This document shows positions 36,524 to 45,783 of a stretch of 64,000 bases of DNA, one piece after another. Origin of the DNA: Bacteroidia bacterium (GTDB lineage Bacteria; Bacteroidota; Bacteroidia; Flavobacteriales; Flavobacteriaceae); NCBI GenBank assembly GCA_030425285.1, contig JAUIAY010000009.1, positions 33,502-97,501 of the forward strand. The letters are read 5' to 3'. The notes below the pieces were generated by a model. It was not told the origin of the DNA. It saw only the letters and a list, made by a program, of their open reading frames with translations, and did not search any database. The position numbers were made by a program, and so were the translations under genes. How positions within the stretch are numbered: position 1 is the first letter of the stretch; each line of letters opens with the position of its first letter.

Positions 36524-39500
36524 TTAGTCTTTTTCTTTTTTAAAACCTACGTAGTCAGGAATGTTTTTATCGTTGTTTTCTTCTTCAGCTTCTTTATCCA
36601 TTTCTTCCTCAACATTTTTTTTGCCTTTAAGGATAATATTAATAAGTTCTCCAAACGTATCAAAATCAACACTCCATGCAATACCTATTCCTTGAGTATA
36701 TCCTATTTCCTCTCCTAAATTTCTAATACTATTTTCCCTATTGAATACTTTAGCCCTCAAAGTTCCTTCTTCATTCAATAGAAAATCTATTTGAACATCT
36801 CCTGCCACAACCGTTTCACTGACTCCGCCTATCGGAACACCAACCTTACCGTTAACAAGGATTCTGTCACTTATATTGGTCTGTAATGTTACACCTAATC
36901 TGTCATCAGTTTGATATTCTGGTGTGTTTTCTCCTGCTTCTATATTAAGTCCAATGTTTACCTTATTGTCACTATCGGAGAAAAAACCATTGATAATACC
37001 ATTGAGTCTTTCTGTGACAGTTCCAGTTATATTAACATTCTGTCTGTTTGAAAACGCTCCTGTAGCCAATAAAAACAAAGCTTGGTTGTCTCTCTCTTCC
37101 TTCGAGTCTAAACGATAATTCAATTCAGATTTTACAGTAGAGTTTACATTTGGAAACTCAAAATTGAAGTCTATTTCAGGTTTTTCCAAAGGCCCGCTTA
37201 AGGTAGTCCTAACATGAACTGGAATACTTCGGTTTATTGGATTATCCAACAATGGTGATGGGTTTGCCTGTGTTTTATAAATGGCATTGATTTCTATTTG
37301 AGCCCTAAAAGGATCACCTTCCCAAACCAATGAACCTCCAGACTCTACTTCAAACTTTTTCTGAACAAGACCACCATACATAAAATTATAAACCCCTTCA
37401 TAAACTATGAAATCCCCATAAATATTAAACTTGCCATTCGTGTTGATGTCAATTAACATACCTCCTGCACCTCTTCCTTTAATAGTACTACCCGATACTT
37501 TATCTATAACAATTTCTATTTCTGCATCTTGGGTAATGTCCAATTCAAAATCAAGTTCCAGCCCAGTTATGTCTTTTGACCTAACTTCACGACCTTCTTT
37601 TTTGGCTCTTTTCTCTTCAGGCGTTAAAAAGTGAATATATGAGTTGTCTCCAAACGATTCTGAATCGCTCAATGGAATAACAAAAATAGTTCCTGGTTTT
37701 GTTTCGCCAACTACCGAAATCACCAATTCATCAGTTGGACCTTTTATACTCGCCACACCACCAATGTATCCTGTACCGTAATAGGGCGATTCTTCAGTTT
37801 CTTCCTCTGTGTTCAGAACAAGTAATCTTGGTGTCGAAATATCAATGTCCAATTCCCATTCCGAAAAGTTAACATGCGTTATAGACCCATTCAAAATACC
37901 TTTTGATTGATACTTGGTGTCTGTTAAATTGATACTATTAAAATTAAAACGTTGATTTTCTAATGTTACAGACGATTTATCATCAAAATCATAATCAACA
38001 TTCAAAAGCGGTACTGTTAAGCCCGAATTGTTCAATTCCAATTCACCATTTATTTGAGGTAATTTTAAATCTCCCGTCACTCTGGCAACACCCGTAACGT
38101 CTCCCCTTATATTGGATAGAATGCCTGCCAAAAACGGGTTTAAAGGCGATAGATTAAACTCTTTAAAATTCAAGTCTAAATTTATAGTAGAAGCCGCTGA
38201 AGCTACGCTAATATTCCCGATAGCTGAAAACGACTCCGAAATATCATCCTTAATTTTAGCATTTATTGTGTAGTTAGAAAGTGTTTCATCTCCCATAATT
38301 TTGGCATCAAAAGACCCTAAAACCAAATCGTTGACCTCCAAGTCATCAATGGTGACAGTTGAATTGGGTAAATATACGCCATGTTCCTGAAGAACTTCTA
38401 ATCTCCCATTAACATTACCCTTTAAATGCAAACTGTCAATTGCTGGGGTAATTTTGGCCAAATCCACATCCTTGAAATTCAATTTGATGTCTTTATAAGT
38501 TGAATCCCTCAATACACCGGATAATTTAATTTCTTCTTCATTATGGTTCATTCTAAATGAATCCAAATTAATAACCGATAGGTTTTTGTCTAAAACAATT
38601 TTGTTATTGCGGTCGCGTTTGTCATTTATGAACCATTTATTACCTTTAAAAGTTGCATCGGACCTTTTAAACCCTATAACCGATTTATTATCCTCGTTAA
38701 TGGTGTGATAAAAACTTAAATTATATGAATCGGCATTATTGCGACCACCATTAAACTCTGATCGCATATACAAAGTATCATTGAGGGTGACATTTATTAA
38801 GTTGAATTTAGACAAGTTGTAGTAAGTAGTATTAATACTATCAACCTCTACATAGGCATTATACAATGGGTTTTTACTATCAACCTGAAGTGAAATTTTA
38901 TCAGCAAAATAATCAAACAGCTTAATTTTTGGCGATTTAAATGTTAGTTTAAACTCTTTTTCATCGCTCTCAACGCGACCTTTTATATAAGTATTGGATC
39001 CCAATTCTATATCTGGTACAAATACCTCAACTATTTTATTGTAAATATTGAAATTGAAATCGATGTATTGATCTTCCTTCACTTTATGTGGTCTGTAATT
39101 TGCATATATGCTCCCAACAGCATTCTCAAAAAGATATCCAATATCGTTAAAGGAAAAAACGCCACTTAACTCACCTTGAATGATATCAGGTGAATTGACC
39201 TTAATGATACGTTTATCTCCAGCAAATGAAGACGTTATTTGAAAGTCCTCAAAAAAGTACTCATCATTTTCATTTTTGTAATAGGTATCATCAAAAACAA
39301 TACTACCTACTGCATCATCTAACGAAGTGCCTGTCATTTTCATTTCAACCAGTCCTTTAAATATGGCTTGTTCATCACGTTTAACAATATTCATGGCCTT
39401 TAAATTGGCATAGGATACATTGGCAATAAAGTCATACTCATGAATTGTATTAGAAAAGTCGGCAAGTCCGTCAAAATTCACCCTGAAATTAGGATCGTGT

Positions 39501-40930
39501 GAAACCAACTTTCCGTCATAAATATTGTTCCCCAAATCCCCTGACAGCTCTATATCGTTATATTCGTAACCATTATAAAGCACTGAATACACATCACCTA
39601 ACAATTGAGTATTCAAGCTCTCCAAAGTAAAACCTTTCCCTTCAACATCTAAATTAAGGGAGGCAATTCCCCATTTAGTACTTTCAATAAACTTTCCAAT
39701 GTCAAAGTCATCAAAAATGATATTTCCTTTATAGGTGGCATTGTCGATATCGTTGATGGTTTTTAAATCCAGATTAGAATGAATAAACCCAAGCTCAGTA
39801 TTAATACCAATATCAGCACTTACATTGGTAGTAGTAATTTCAGATTGTCCAACAATTGTAAAATTCCCTAATTTATCAAATGCGGTTGGTATAGACTTCC
39901 CTAAAACATTGGGCAACAAAGCAGTTAAATCTCTATAGTTTGAAGTTAAATTAGTGAACTTACCGTTCATGTAAAAGTTATGCTCTTCAGCATTAAAAAG
40001 GTTTAAAAAATGAATGTCTCCGTAAACTTTTGTATTTGTAATTGTATTAAGTTTCAAATCACTAACCTGTATATCGTTTAGTGTTCCGGTAATATTTGCA
40101 CTAAAGGATGCATGCTGATTATCACCAAACTCATTATAAAAAGTGTTCAATTCATTGAATGCCACGTATGCATCAGTAAAATTAGCTTCTACATTTACCT
40201 TATCGGTAAAATCTTTTAAATCTTCACGCTTGTATAAAAATTTGACATCACCTTTTAATTCGGAATTGGCTGTTTTAATATCAAGATCATCCAAAAAAAT
40301 CTGTTCTCTGGTATATGAAAAATTAGTGACTAAATTTTTCATTTTCAAACCTCGACTATCATTAAAAGCCAGTGTATTAACTCGTGTACTGACATTTGGC
40401 CCACTAATCACCAAGTTCGTAGCGTTGGTAAAAACATCTGTAAATTCCAGTATTTTTGGGTTTTCGTTATTGTAGTTAATAAGTCTAAAGGTCCCTTGAG
40501 AAATGGTAACATCACTTGAAGACATCAAAAAATCACTAGGATCAGTATTTGGTTGTTCTTCATCAAATTTAGCCACAAAAACATCCAGATTCGTATCGGT
40601 CTCTCCTTTGTAAGTGACAATATTAAAAATAAGTCCTTCCAGATTTATGTCACCAAAAACGAGCTTACCCTTGTAAAGGTTTCTGAAATTTAAAATAGAG
40701 GTGTTTAGTTCGGTAGCACTGATGAGTGTGTCCTTTTTATAATCGCGTATCAAAACACCTTTTAGCCCAACATTACCGTTTATTTGCAATCCAACTTTTT
40801 CAATATTTATGTTGGTCTTAAACTCATCATTAATGCGCTTTGTAGCGTAATTCCCAAGCCCTGTTTGAACAGCTGGAATTGAAAGTATCAAAACCAAAAT
40901 GATAAACAACAACAAAAGAGTTGCCAGCAA
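36524..40930 (-). CDS. tamB: TamB-like inter-membrane translocation/assembly protein
   Basis: A protein of at least 1468 residues, with an N-terminal membrane anchor (LLLLFIILVLILSIPAV), thousands of bases of repeated beta-strand segments of the AsmA/TamB groove type, and a C-terminal DUF490 domain (GRGAGGMLIDINTNGKFNIY to about 1440). TamB proteins bridge the inner and outer membranes, in barrel assembly or phospholipid transport. The first canonical start is TTG at 40930, which leaves the anchor without basic residues. Upstream codons to 40960 read I-K-K-F-F-K-I-L-G-R, a normal beginning, but the first codon is ATC. The promoter overlaps that of tsaD on the opposite strand. Confidence 0.88.
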   Translation of the reverse strand: MLATLLLLFIILVLILSIPAVQTGLGNYATKRINDEFKTNINIEKVGLQINGNVGLKGVLIRDYKKDTLISATELNTSILNFRNLYKGKLVFGDINLEGLIFNIVTYKGETDTNLDVFVAKFDEEQPNTDPSDFLMSSSDVTISQGTFRLINYNNENPKILEFTDVFTNATNLVISGPNVSTRVNTLAFNDSRGLKMKNLVTNFSYTREQIFLDDLDIKTANSELKGDVKFLYKREDLKDFTDKVNVEANFTDAYVAFNELNTFYNEFGDNQHASFSANITGTLNDIQVSDLKLNTITNTKVYGDIHFLNLFNAEEHNFYMNGKFTNLTSNYRDLTALLPNVLGKSIPTAFDKLGNFTIVGQSEITTTNVSADIGINTELGFIHSNLDLKTINDIDNATYKGNIIFDDFDIGKFIESTKWGIASLNLDVEGKGFTLESLNTQLLGDVYSVLYNGYEYNDIELSGDLGNNIYDGKLVSHDPNFRVNFDGLADFSNTIHEYDFIANVSYANLKAMNIVKRDEQAIFKGLVEMKMTGTSLDDAVGSIVFDDTYYKNENDEYFFEDFQITSSFAGDKRIIKVNSPDIIQGELSGVFSFNDIGYLFENAVGSIYANYRPHKVKEDQYIDFNFNIYNKIVEVFVPDIELGSNTYIKGRVESDEKEFKLTFKSPKIKLFDYFADKISLQVDSKNPLYNAYVEVDSINTTYYNLSKFNLINVTLNDTLYMRSEFNGGRNNADSYNLSFYHTINEDNKSVIGFKRSDATFKGNKWFINDKRDRNNKIVLDKNLSVINLDSFRMNHNEEEIKLSGVLRDSTYKDIKLNFKDVDLAKITPAIDSLHLKGNVNGRLEVLQEHGVYLPNSTVTIDDLEVNDLVLGSFDAKIMGDETLSNYTINAKIKDDISESFSAIGNISVASAASTINLDLNFKEFNLSPLNPFLAGILSNIRGDVTGVARVTGDLKLPQINGELELNNSGLTVPLLNVDYDFDDKSSVTLENQRFNFNSINLTDTKYQSKGILNGSITHVNFSEWELDIDISTPRLLVLNTEEETEESPYYGTGYIGGVASIKGPTDELVISVVGETKPGTIFVIPLSDSESFGDNSYIHFLTPEEKRAKKEGREVRSKDITGLELDFELDITQDAEIEIVIDKVSGSTIKGRGAGGMLIDINTNGKFNIYGDFIVYEGVYNFMYGGLVQKKFEVESGGSLVWEGDPFRAQIEINAIYKTQANPSPLLDNPINRSIPVHVRTTLSGPLEKPEIDFNFEFPNVNSTVKSELNYRLDSKEERDNQALFLLATGAFSNRQNVNITGTVTERLNGIINGFFSDSDNKVNIGLNIEAGENTPEYQTDDRLGVTLQTNISDRILVNGKVGVPIGGVSETVVAGDVQIDFLLNEEGTLRAKVFNRENSIRNLGEEIGYTQGIGIAWSVDFDTFGELINIILKGKKNVEEEMDKEAEEENNDKNIPDYVGFKKEKD

Positions 40931-40955
40931 CCGACCCAGTATTTTAAAAAATTTT

Positions 40956-40983
40956 TTGATACGTCTTGAAAGTTATAACTTTG
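40956..40983 (+). promoter_or_regulatory. Promoter for the tsaD operon
   Basis: TTG (40956-40958), 17 bases, then TAACTTTG (40976-40983) exactly fits TTG-N17-23-TAnnTTTG. It sits in a palindrome AAAGTTATAACTTT (40970-40982 region) that also gives TAACTTTC on the minus strand, with a TTG 21 bases further upstream on that strand. tsaD and tamB may therefore have overlapping divergent promoters. Confidence 0.65.
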
Positions 40984-41021
40984 AAACCAAAATTAACAAT
41001 AATTATGCCTAATATTCAGTA

Positions 41022-42044
41022 ATGGCTTCAGAAAATATTTACATTCTTGGAATCGAATCTTCTTGCGATGACACAGCAGCTTCCGTAATATGTAACGGTC
41101 ATGTTTTAAGCAATGTTATAGCCAATCAAAAAATACATGAAGAATACGGTGGCGTTGTCCCAGAACTGGCTTCAAGAGCCCATCAACAAAACATTGTGCC
41201 TGTTGTTGATCAAGCCTTGAAAAAAGCCCAAATTACCAAGGAAGATATTCACGCCATTGCTTTTACGAGAGGTCCAGGGTTAATGGGTTCCTTACTTGTG
41301 GGAACTTCATTCGCCAAGTCCTTGGCTTTTGGTTTGAACATTCCGCTTATTGAAGTCAACCATATGCAGGCGCATATTTTGGCTCACTTTATCAATGAAG
41401 AAAGCTACAGCAAACCACCTTTTCCTTTTTTGGCAATGACTATTTCAGGAGGTCACACTCAAATTGTTAAAGTTTCAGACTATTTTGATATGGAGGTTAT
41501 AGGCGAAACGATTGATGATGCTGTGGGTGAAGCTTATGATAAGAGTGGAAAAATTCTGGGTTTAGGATATCCAGCTGGACCAGAAATTGATAAACGCGCA
41601 CAACTCGGAAACCCAAAAGCATTTAAGTTTACCAAACCGAAAATTGAAGGTTTGAATTTTAGCTTCTCTGGCTTAAAAACAGCCATTCTCTATTTCATTC
41701 AGAATGAAACCAAAAACAATCCTAATTTTATTGAGGAAAACATAAATGATATCTGTGCCTCCATTCAATATACCATAATCGGGATTTTAATAGACAAACT
41801 AAAACTAGCAGCCAAGCAAACCAGTATTAAACATATAGCTATTGGTGGTGGTGTTTCTGCTAATTCTGGGATTAGACAGGCCTTGAAAAATGGTGAACAA
41901 AAATTTGGATGGACTACCTATGTACCAAAATTTGAATATACTACTGACAATGCTGCCATGATAGCCATTGTAGGGTATTTAAAATATTTAAACAAGGATT
42001 TTTCTAAAAGTGAGGTAACTGCTTCTGCAAGATTAAAAATCTAA
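41022..42044 (+). CDS. tsaD: tRNA N6-threonylcarbamoyladenosine synthase subunit TsaD
   Basis: A 340-residue TsaD/Kae1 protein, which transfers the threonylcarbamoyl group to A37 of ANN-decoding tRNAs. Signatures are ILGIESSCDDTAAS at the start, the iron-binding HMQAH (H114, H118), TISGGHTQIVKV and GIGGGVSANSGIR-like AIGGGVSANSGIRQAL near 277, and the last metal Asp in YTTDNAAMIA. Length is normal. It is the first gene of an eight-gene plus-strand run, three to five of whose members modify RNA. Confidence 0.97.
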   Translation: MASENIYILGIESSCDDTAASVICNGHVLSNVIANQKIHEEYGGVVPELASRAHQQNIVPVVDQALKKAQITKEDIHAIAFTRGPGLMGSLLVGTSFAKSLAFGLNIPLIEVNHMQAHILAHFINEESYSKPPFPFLAMTISGGHTQIVKVSDYFDMEVIGETIDDAVGEAYDKSGKILGLGYPAGPEIDKRAQLGNPKAFKFTKPKIEGLNFSFSGLKTAILYFIQNETKNNPNFIEENINDICASIQYTIIGILIDKLKLAAKQTSIKHIAIGGGVSANSGIRQALKNGEQKFGWTTYVPKFEYTTDNAAMIAIVGYLKYLNKDFSKSEVTASARLKI

Positions 42045-42150
42045 AAATCATTATTCAAAGACTATTGTTAAAACTTCTGTTGATAATGTTTTGGGATATT
42101 TCAATTCAAAAAAAGATTTTTTGTTTTTTTGTTGAAACTAAATTTTGATT

Positions 42151-42774
42151 ATGCATAAATTTTATCTTTTTGTAGTTCTATTGTCAATTTCCTCCTATGG
42201 TCAAGAAAGCATAAACAGAGAGCTGGACTCTATCTTAAATATCGATCAAGCTGAAATGTATCTGGCCAATAATCCTTCAAAAGATAGTAAGCTTATCAGT
42301 TTCAATGAGGAAAAGCACAAGACCACATTAGCTAAAGATTTGTTTGAGCGTGGTCGTTCAACAGTTGAAAGCGAATTTAAGATTACACATTACAAAGTTG
42401 TTGAAAGTAAAAACGACCTGCATTACAGATTTAGTTATATTCTTTTGGATACTGATAATTTAAGTAAATCAGAGATTTTTTCCTTAAGAAGTCAAGTTAT
42501 GACCAAATTTGAAAATGGCGTGCCTTTTAACAAACTGGCCATGCAGTATTCTACAGATTCTAATGCTAGACGTGGTGGTGACTCTGGCTGGCTTAAACAA
42601 GGCTCTTTACATCCTAAAATTGAAGATTTTGTAATCACAAGCCCTTTGAGTATTGGTGATTTAGCAACATTTGATGTCTTGGATCAAAACAAACACTATC
42701 TGATTCTAAAAACACACGATATTAAATACATAAAAGAAGTTAAAGCACTTCAAATTGTTGAGCAAAAAAACTAA
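42151..42774 (+). CDS. Parvulin-type peptidyl-prolyl isomerase
   Basis: A 207-residue exported protein starting at the ATG at 42151; a TTG at 42145 is also in frame but six bases from it. The signal peptide is MHKFYLFVVLLSISSYGQ. Residues about 90-190 form a parvulin domain (YRFSYILLDTDNLSKSE, VPFNKLAMQYSTDSNARRGG, DSGWLKQGSLHPKIEDFV), which speeds cis-trans isomerisation before proline during folding of envelope proteins. It is shorter than SurA and lacks its second domain. Its stop overlaps the rsmE start by one base. Confidence 0.88.
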   Translation: MHKFYLFVVLLSISSYGQESINRELDSILNIDQAEMYLANNPSKDSKLISFNEEKHKTTLAKDLFERGRSTVESEFKITHYKVVESKNDLHYRFSYILLDTDNLSKSEIFSLRSQVMTKFENGVPFNKLAMQYSTDSNARRGGDSGWLKQGSLHPKIEDFVITSPLSIGDLATFDVLDQNKHYLILKTHDIKYIKEVKALQIVEQKN

Positions 42775-43478
42775 TGCAGCTATTTTTTAATCCTGATACT
42801 ACCGAAACTACTCAAGAAGTCGTTTTTGATAAAGAAGAAAGCAGGCATATTGTAAAGGTCTTGCGAAAATCTGTAGGCGATTTATTGGAAATTACCAATG
42901 GCAATGGCTGGCTGTTTAAAGCTTCAATTGCTCGTGCTGATATAAAAAAATGTGTTGCCACAATCATTGAGAAAGAAAAAAAGCCTGAAAAAAATTTCCG
43001 TATACATCTTGCCGTTGCGCCAACAAAACTCAATGACCGCTATGAATGGTTTTTAGAAAAAAGCACCGAAATGGGTATTGATGAAATCACACCTATTCTT
43101 TGCGACCATAGTGAAAGAAAAACAATTAAACTTGAGCGATACAACAAAATTGTTCAGTCTGCCATGAAACAGTCCCTACAATGTTATTTGCCCAAGCTCA
43201 ATGAACTTGCTACATTCAAAGAATTTATAGATTTAAATTTAGAAGGTCAACGATTTATCGCACATTGTGAAGATAATCAAAAATCATCTCTCAAAGAACA
43301 ATTAACACCTAACCAAGATGTCGTAATCCTCATTGGCCCAGAAGGCGACTTTAGTGTTAAAGAAATTGAAATGGCTTTAAATTCTAACTTTATTCCAGTA
43401 ACTTTGGGAGAAACCAGATTACGTACAGAAACTGCGGCCATAGTTGCCTGTCACAGTGCTGTGTTTATAAATGAGTAA
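42774..43478 (+). CDS. rsmE: 16S rRNA (uracil1498-N3)-methyltransferase
   Basis: A 234-residue RsmE, a SPOUT-fold enzyme that methylates U1498 of 16S rRNA. The N-terminal PUA-like domain contains FDKEESRHIVKVLRKSVGD. The SPOUT knot is visible as IGPEGDFSVKEIEMA and LGETRLRTETAAIVA, the family signature for SAM binding. EKSTEMGIDEITPILCDHSE is the linker. Its ATG overlaps the parvulin stop, and the DUF4159 gene begins 3 bases after it. Confidence 0.95.
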   Translation: MQLFFNPDTTETTQEVVFDKEESRHIVKVLRKSVGDLLEITNGNGWLFKASIARADIKKCVATIIEKEKKPEKNFRIHLAVAPTKLNDRYEWFLEKSTEMGIDEITPILCDHSERKTIKLERYNKIVQSAMKQSLQCYLPKLNELATFKEFIDLNLEGQRFIAHCEDNQKSSLKEQLTPNQDVVILIGPEGDFSVKEIEMALNSNFIPVTLGETRLRTETAAIVACHSAVFINE

Positions 43479-43481
43479 CCT

Positions 43482-44123
43482 ATGAGATTTTATCTGTTTT
43501 TAGCGTCTTGCATATTACCCTTTTTGTGTTTTTCTCAAGATATTGCTGTGCTTAAATATAAAGGTGGTGGCGATTGGTATGGAAACCCTACAGCCTTGCC
43601 CAATCTTATTAGTTTTTGTAACAATAATATTAAAACCAAAATTAGCCCAAAACCCGAAACCGTTGAAGTGGGTAGTACCGATATTTTTCAGTATCCATTT
43701 GTGCACATGACTGGTCATGGCAATGTGTTTTTTAACGAAGACGATGCTACCAACTTAAGAAATTATTTAATCTCTGGCGGATTTTTACACATCGACGATA
43801 ATTACGGTATGAAGCCCTACATTACTGAAGAATTAAAAAAAGTATTCCCCAATACAGATTTGGTTGAAATTCCTGTAAACCATCCTATATTTAATATCGC
43901 TTATCCATTTCCTGACGGACTACCAAAAATACACGAACATGACGGGAAACGCCCGCAAGCGTTGGGCATCTTTCATGAAGATAGATTAGTATTACTATTT
44001 ACCTTTGAAAGTGATTTAGGAGATGGTTGGGAAGACCAAGTGGTTCACAATGATCCGGAAGATGTTCGTGAAAAGGCGCTAAAAATGGGTGCCAATATTG
44101 TAAAATATGCTTTTGAGAATTGA
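43482..44123 (+). CDS. DUF4159 protein, exported
   Basis: A 213-residue DUF4159 protein with a signal peptide (MRFYLFLASCILPFLCFS). The fold is thought to be Rossmann-like, related to glutamine-amidotransferase-type domains. Visible conserved pieces are KGGGDWYGNPTALPNLISF, PFVHMTGHGN, SGGFLHIDDNYG, VEIPVNHPIFN and LGDGWEDQ. Histidine and Asp residues cluster as in a metal or substrate site. In other bacteria the family often accompanies MoxR/ batD-type genes, but here it sits between two RNA methyltransferases, 3 bases after rsmE. Role unknown. Confidence 0.85.
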   Translation: MRFYLFLASCILPFLCFSQDIAVLKYKGGGDWYGNPTALPNLISFCNNNIKTKISPKPETVEVGSTDIFQYPFVHMTGHGNVFFNEDDATNLRNYLISGGFLHIDDNYGMKPYITEELKKVFPNTDLVEIPVNHPIFNIAYPFPDGLPKIHEHDGKRPQALGIFHEDRLVLLFTFESDLGDGWEDQVVHNDPEDVREKALKMGANIVKYAFEN

Positions 44124-44144
44124 TAAAACTAATATTTAAAAGTA

Positions 44145-44651
44145 TTGCAATTAACACATTACACTACAACATTCCCGAAAAAACAATTCCCAATAGTTGT
44201 TATCTGTGATAATATTTCAAATGCTTCTAACATTGGAAGTCTTTTTAGAATTGCCGATGCTTTTGGTGTCGAAAAATTAATCTTTTGTGGTGAAGGGATT
44301 TCCATAAGCAGAAAAGCCACAAAAACTTCTAGATCTACCGAAAAAGTTGTTCCTTTTGAGTTGAATTGTGATATAGAATCCGTTGTTAGTAATTATATAG
44401 AGAATGGTTATCAAATTGTAGCTCTTGAAATTACCACAAATAGTCTTCCTTTAAGAGAATATAAATTGCAAGCCAATAACCCTATTGCCTTAATAATTGG
44501 CGATGAAAATTTTGGAGTTTCTGAAACTATTTTAAACACGTGCAATCTAGCTATACATATTGAAATGTATGGCCAAAATAGTAGTATGAATGCTGTTCAG
44601 GCGACTTCTATAGCCCTTTATGAAATCACAAAGCAACTAAATGAATTTTAA
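44145..44651 (+). CDS. TrmH/SpoU-family RNA 2'-O-methyltransferase
   Basis: A 168-residue SPOUT methyltransferase with the three SpoU motifs: motif 1 NISNASNIGSLFRIADAFG (residues 23-41), motif 2 LIIGDENFGVSE near 120 and motif 3 NAVQATSIALYE near the C-terminus. It methylates a ribose in tRNA or rRNA; the length is like TrmL, but the exact target cannot be read. Start is TTG at 44145; no ATG precedes the first motif in frame. It follows the DUF4159 gene by 21 bases. Confidence 0.88.
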   Translation: MQLTHYTTTFPKKQFPIVVICDNISNASNIGSLFRIADAFGVEKLIFCGEGISISRKATKTSRSTEKVVPFELNCDIESVVSNYIENGYQIVALEITTNSLPLREYKLQANNPIALIIGDENFGVSETILNTCNLAIHIEMYGQNSSMNAVQATSIALYEITKQLNEF

Positions 44652-44688
44652 TGTTCCCAAATTAAGCACCAATATGTATATTTACTAA

Positions 44689-45777
44689 ATGAATTCAAAA
44701 GAAATAGCCAACGGAATTTTAAGGGCTTTAGCCATTGTATTGGGAATAGCCGCTTTAATTTACTTTCTCTACGTTATCCAATCGGTAATAGTCTATATTG
44801 TTATTTCGGTCGTGGTGTCGCTAACAGGCAGACCTATTGTTAGGTTTTTAAGAAATAGACTCAAGTTTAAAAACACTCTAGCTGTGGCAGTAACTATGCT
44901 TTTATTAGTTGGATTAATGATTGGCCTTATCATGTTATTCATCCCTTTATTGGCTGAACAAGGACATAATCTCTCGCTTTTAGATATCAATCAACTAGAA
45001 GGCAGTGTTAAAGATCTTTATAATGAAACGACCAAGTTTTTTGGTATAAATCCTATAGAAGTTGAAGAATCGTTAAAAGAAAGCCACATACTATCAAGAA
45101 TAGATTATTCAGTTATCCCCAACTTCCTAAATACCCTTATGAGTGGTTTAGGCAATTTTAGTATTGGGTTGTTTTCGGTAATGTTTATTTCGTTTTTCTT
45201 TTTAAAAGACAGTAAGCTTTTTGAAAATAGCTTAATGACATTGGTACCAGATGATAAAGAAGACCGTTTAAAAAAATCAATTGAAAAAATAAAAGACTTA
45301 CTATCCAGATACTTTGTTGGGTTGGTTCTTCAAATTTCGATACTGTTCATTATTTATACAATTGGGCTTTTAATAATAGGTGTTGAAAATGCCATAGTCA
45401 TAGCCTTTTTATGTGCACTTATTAATCTTATACCCTATTTGGGACCAATGATTGGAGGAATTATTATGATTTTCTTAACCATGACTAGCAACCTTGGTGA
45501 AGGCTTTAATGACGTTATTGTACCCATGATTCTTAAAGTCTTGGCTGTTATTACTATCGGACAGTTAATTGACAATTTCTTTAGTCAGCCACTTATCTTT
45601 TCAAAAAGTGTCAAGTCTCACCCTTTAGAAATATTTTTGATTATCATTATTGGCGGACTACTATTTGGTGTTATCGGTATGATTATAGCAGTACCTGCCT
45701 ATACTGCTACCAAGGTTATTTTAAAGGAGTTTCTTTCGGAGAATAAAATTGTTCAAAAACTCACAAAAGACTTATAA
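44689..45777 (+). CDS. AI-2E family transporter (membrane permease)
   Basis: A 362-residue polytopic membrane protein of the AI-2E/PerM family. Helices at both ends (IVLGIAALIYFLYVIQSVIV; IIIIGGLLFGVIGMIIAVP) frame a soluble middle region (DLYNETTKFFGINPIEVEES). The signature ALINLIPYLGPMIGGI lies in the expected position. Some members export autoinducer-2, others are Na+/H+ antiporters, so the substrate is unknown. It lies 37 bases after the SpoU gene. Confidence 0.92.
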   Translation: MNSKEIANGILRALAIVLGIAALIYFLYVIQSVIVYIVISVVVSLTGRPIVRFLRNRLKFKNTLAVAVTMLLLVGLMIGLIMLFIPLLAEQGHNLSLLDINQLEGSVKDLYNETTKFFGINPIEVEESLKESHILSRIDYSVIPNFLNTLMSGLGNFSIGLFSVMFISFFFLKDSKLFENSLMTLVPDDKEDRLKKSIEKIKDLLSRYFVGLVLQISILFIIYTIGLLIIGVENAIVIAFLCALINLIPYLGPMIGGIIMIFLTMTSNLGEGFNDVIVPMILKVLAVITIGQLIDNFFSQPLIFSKSVKSHPLEIFLIIIIGGLLFGVIGMIIAVPAYTATKVILKEFLSENKIVQKLTKDL

Positions 45778-45783
45778 CAAAAC

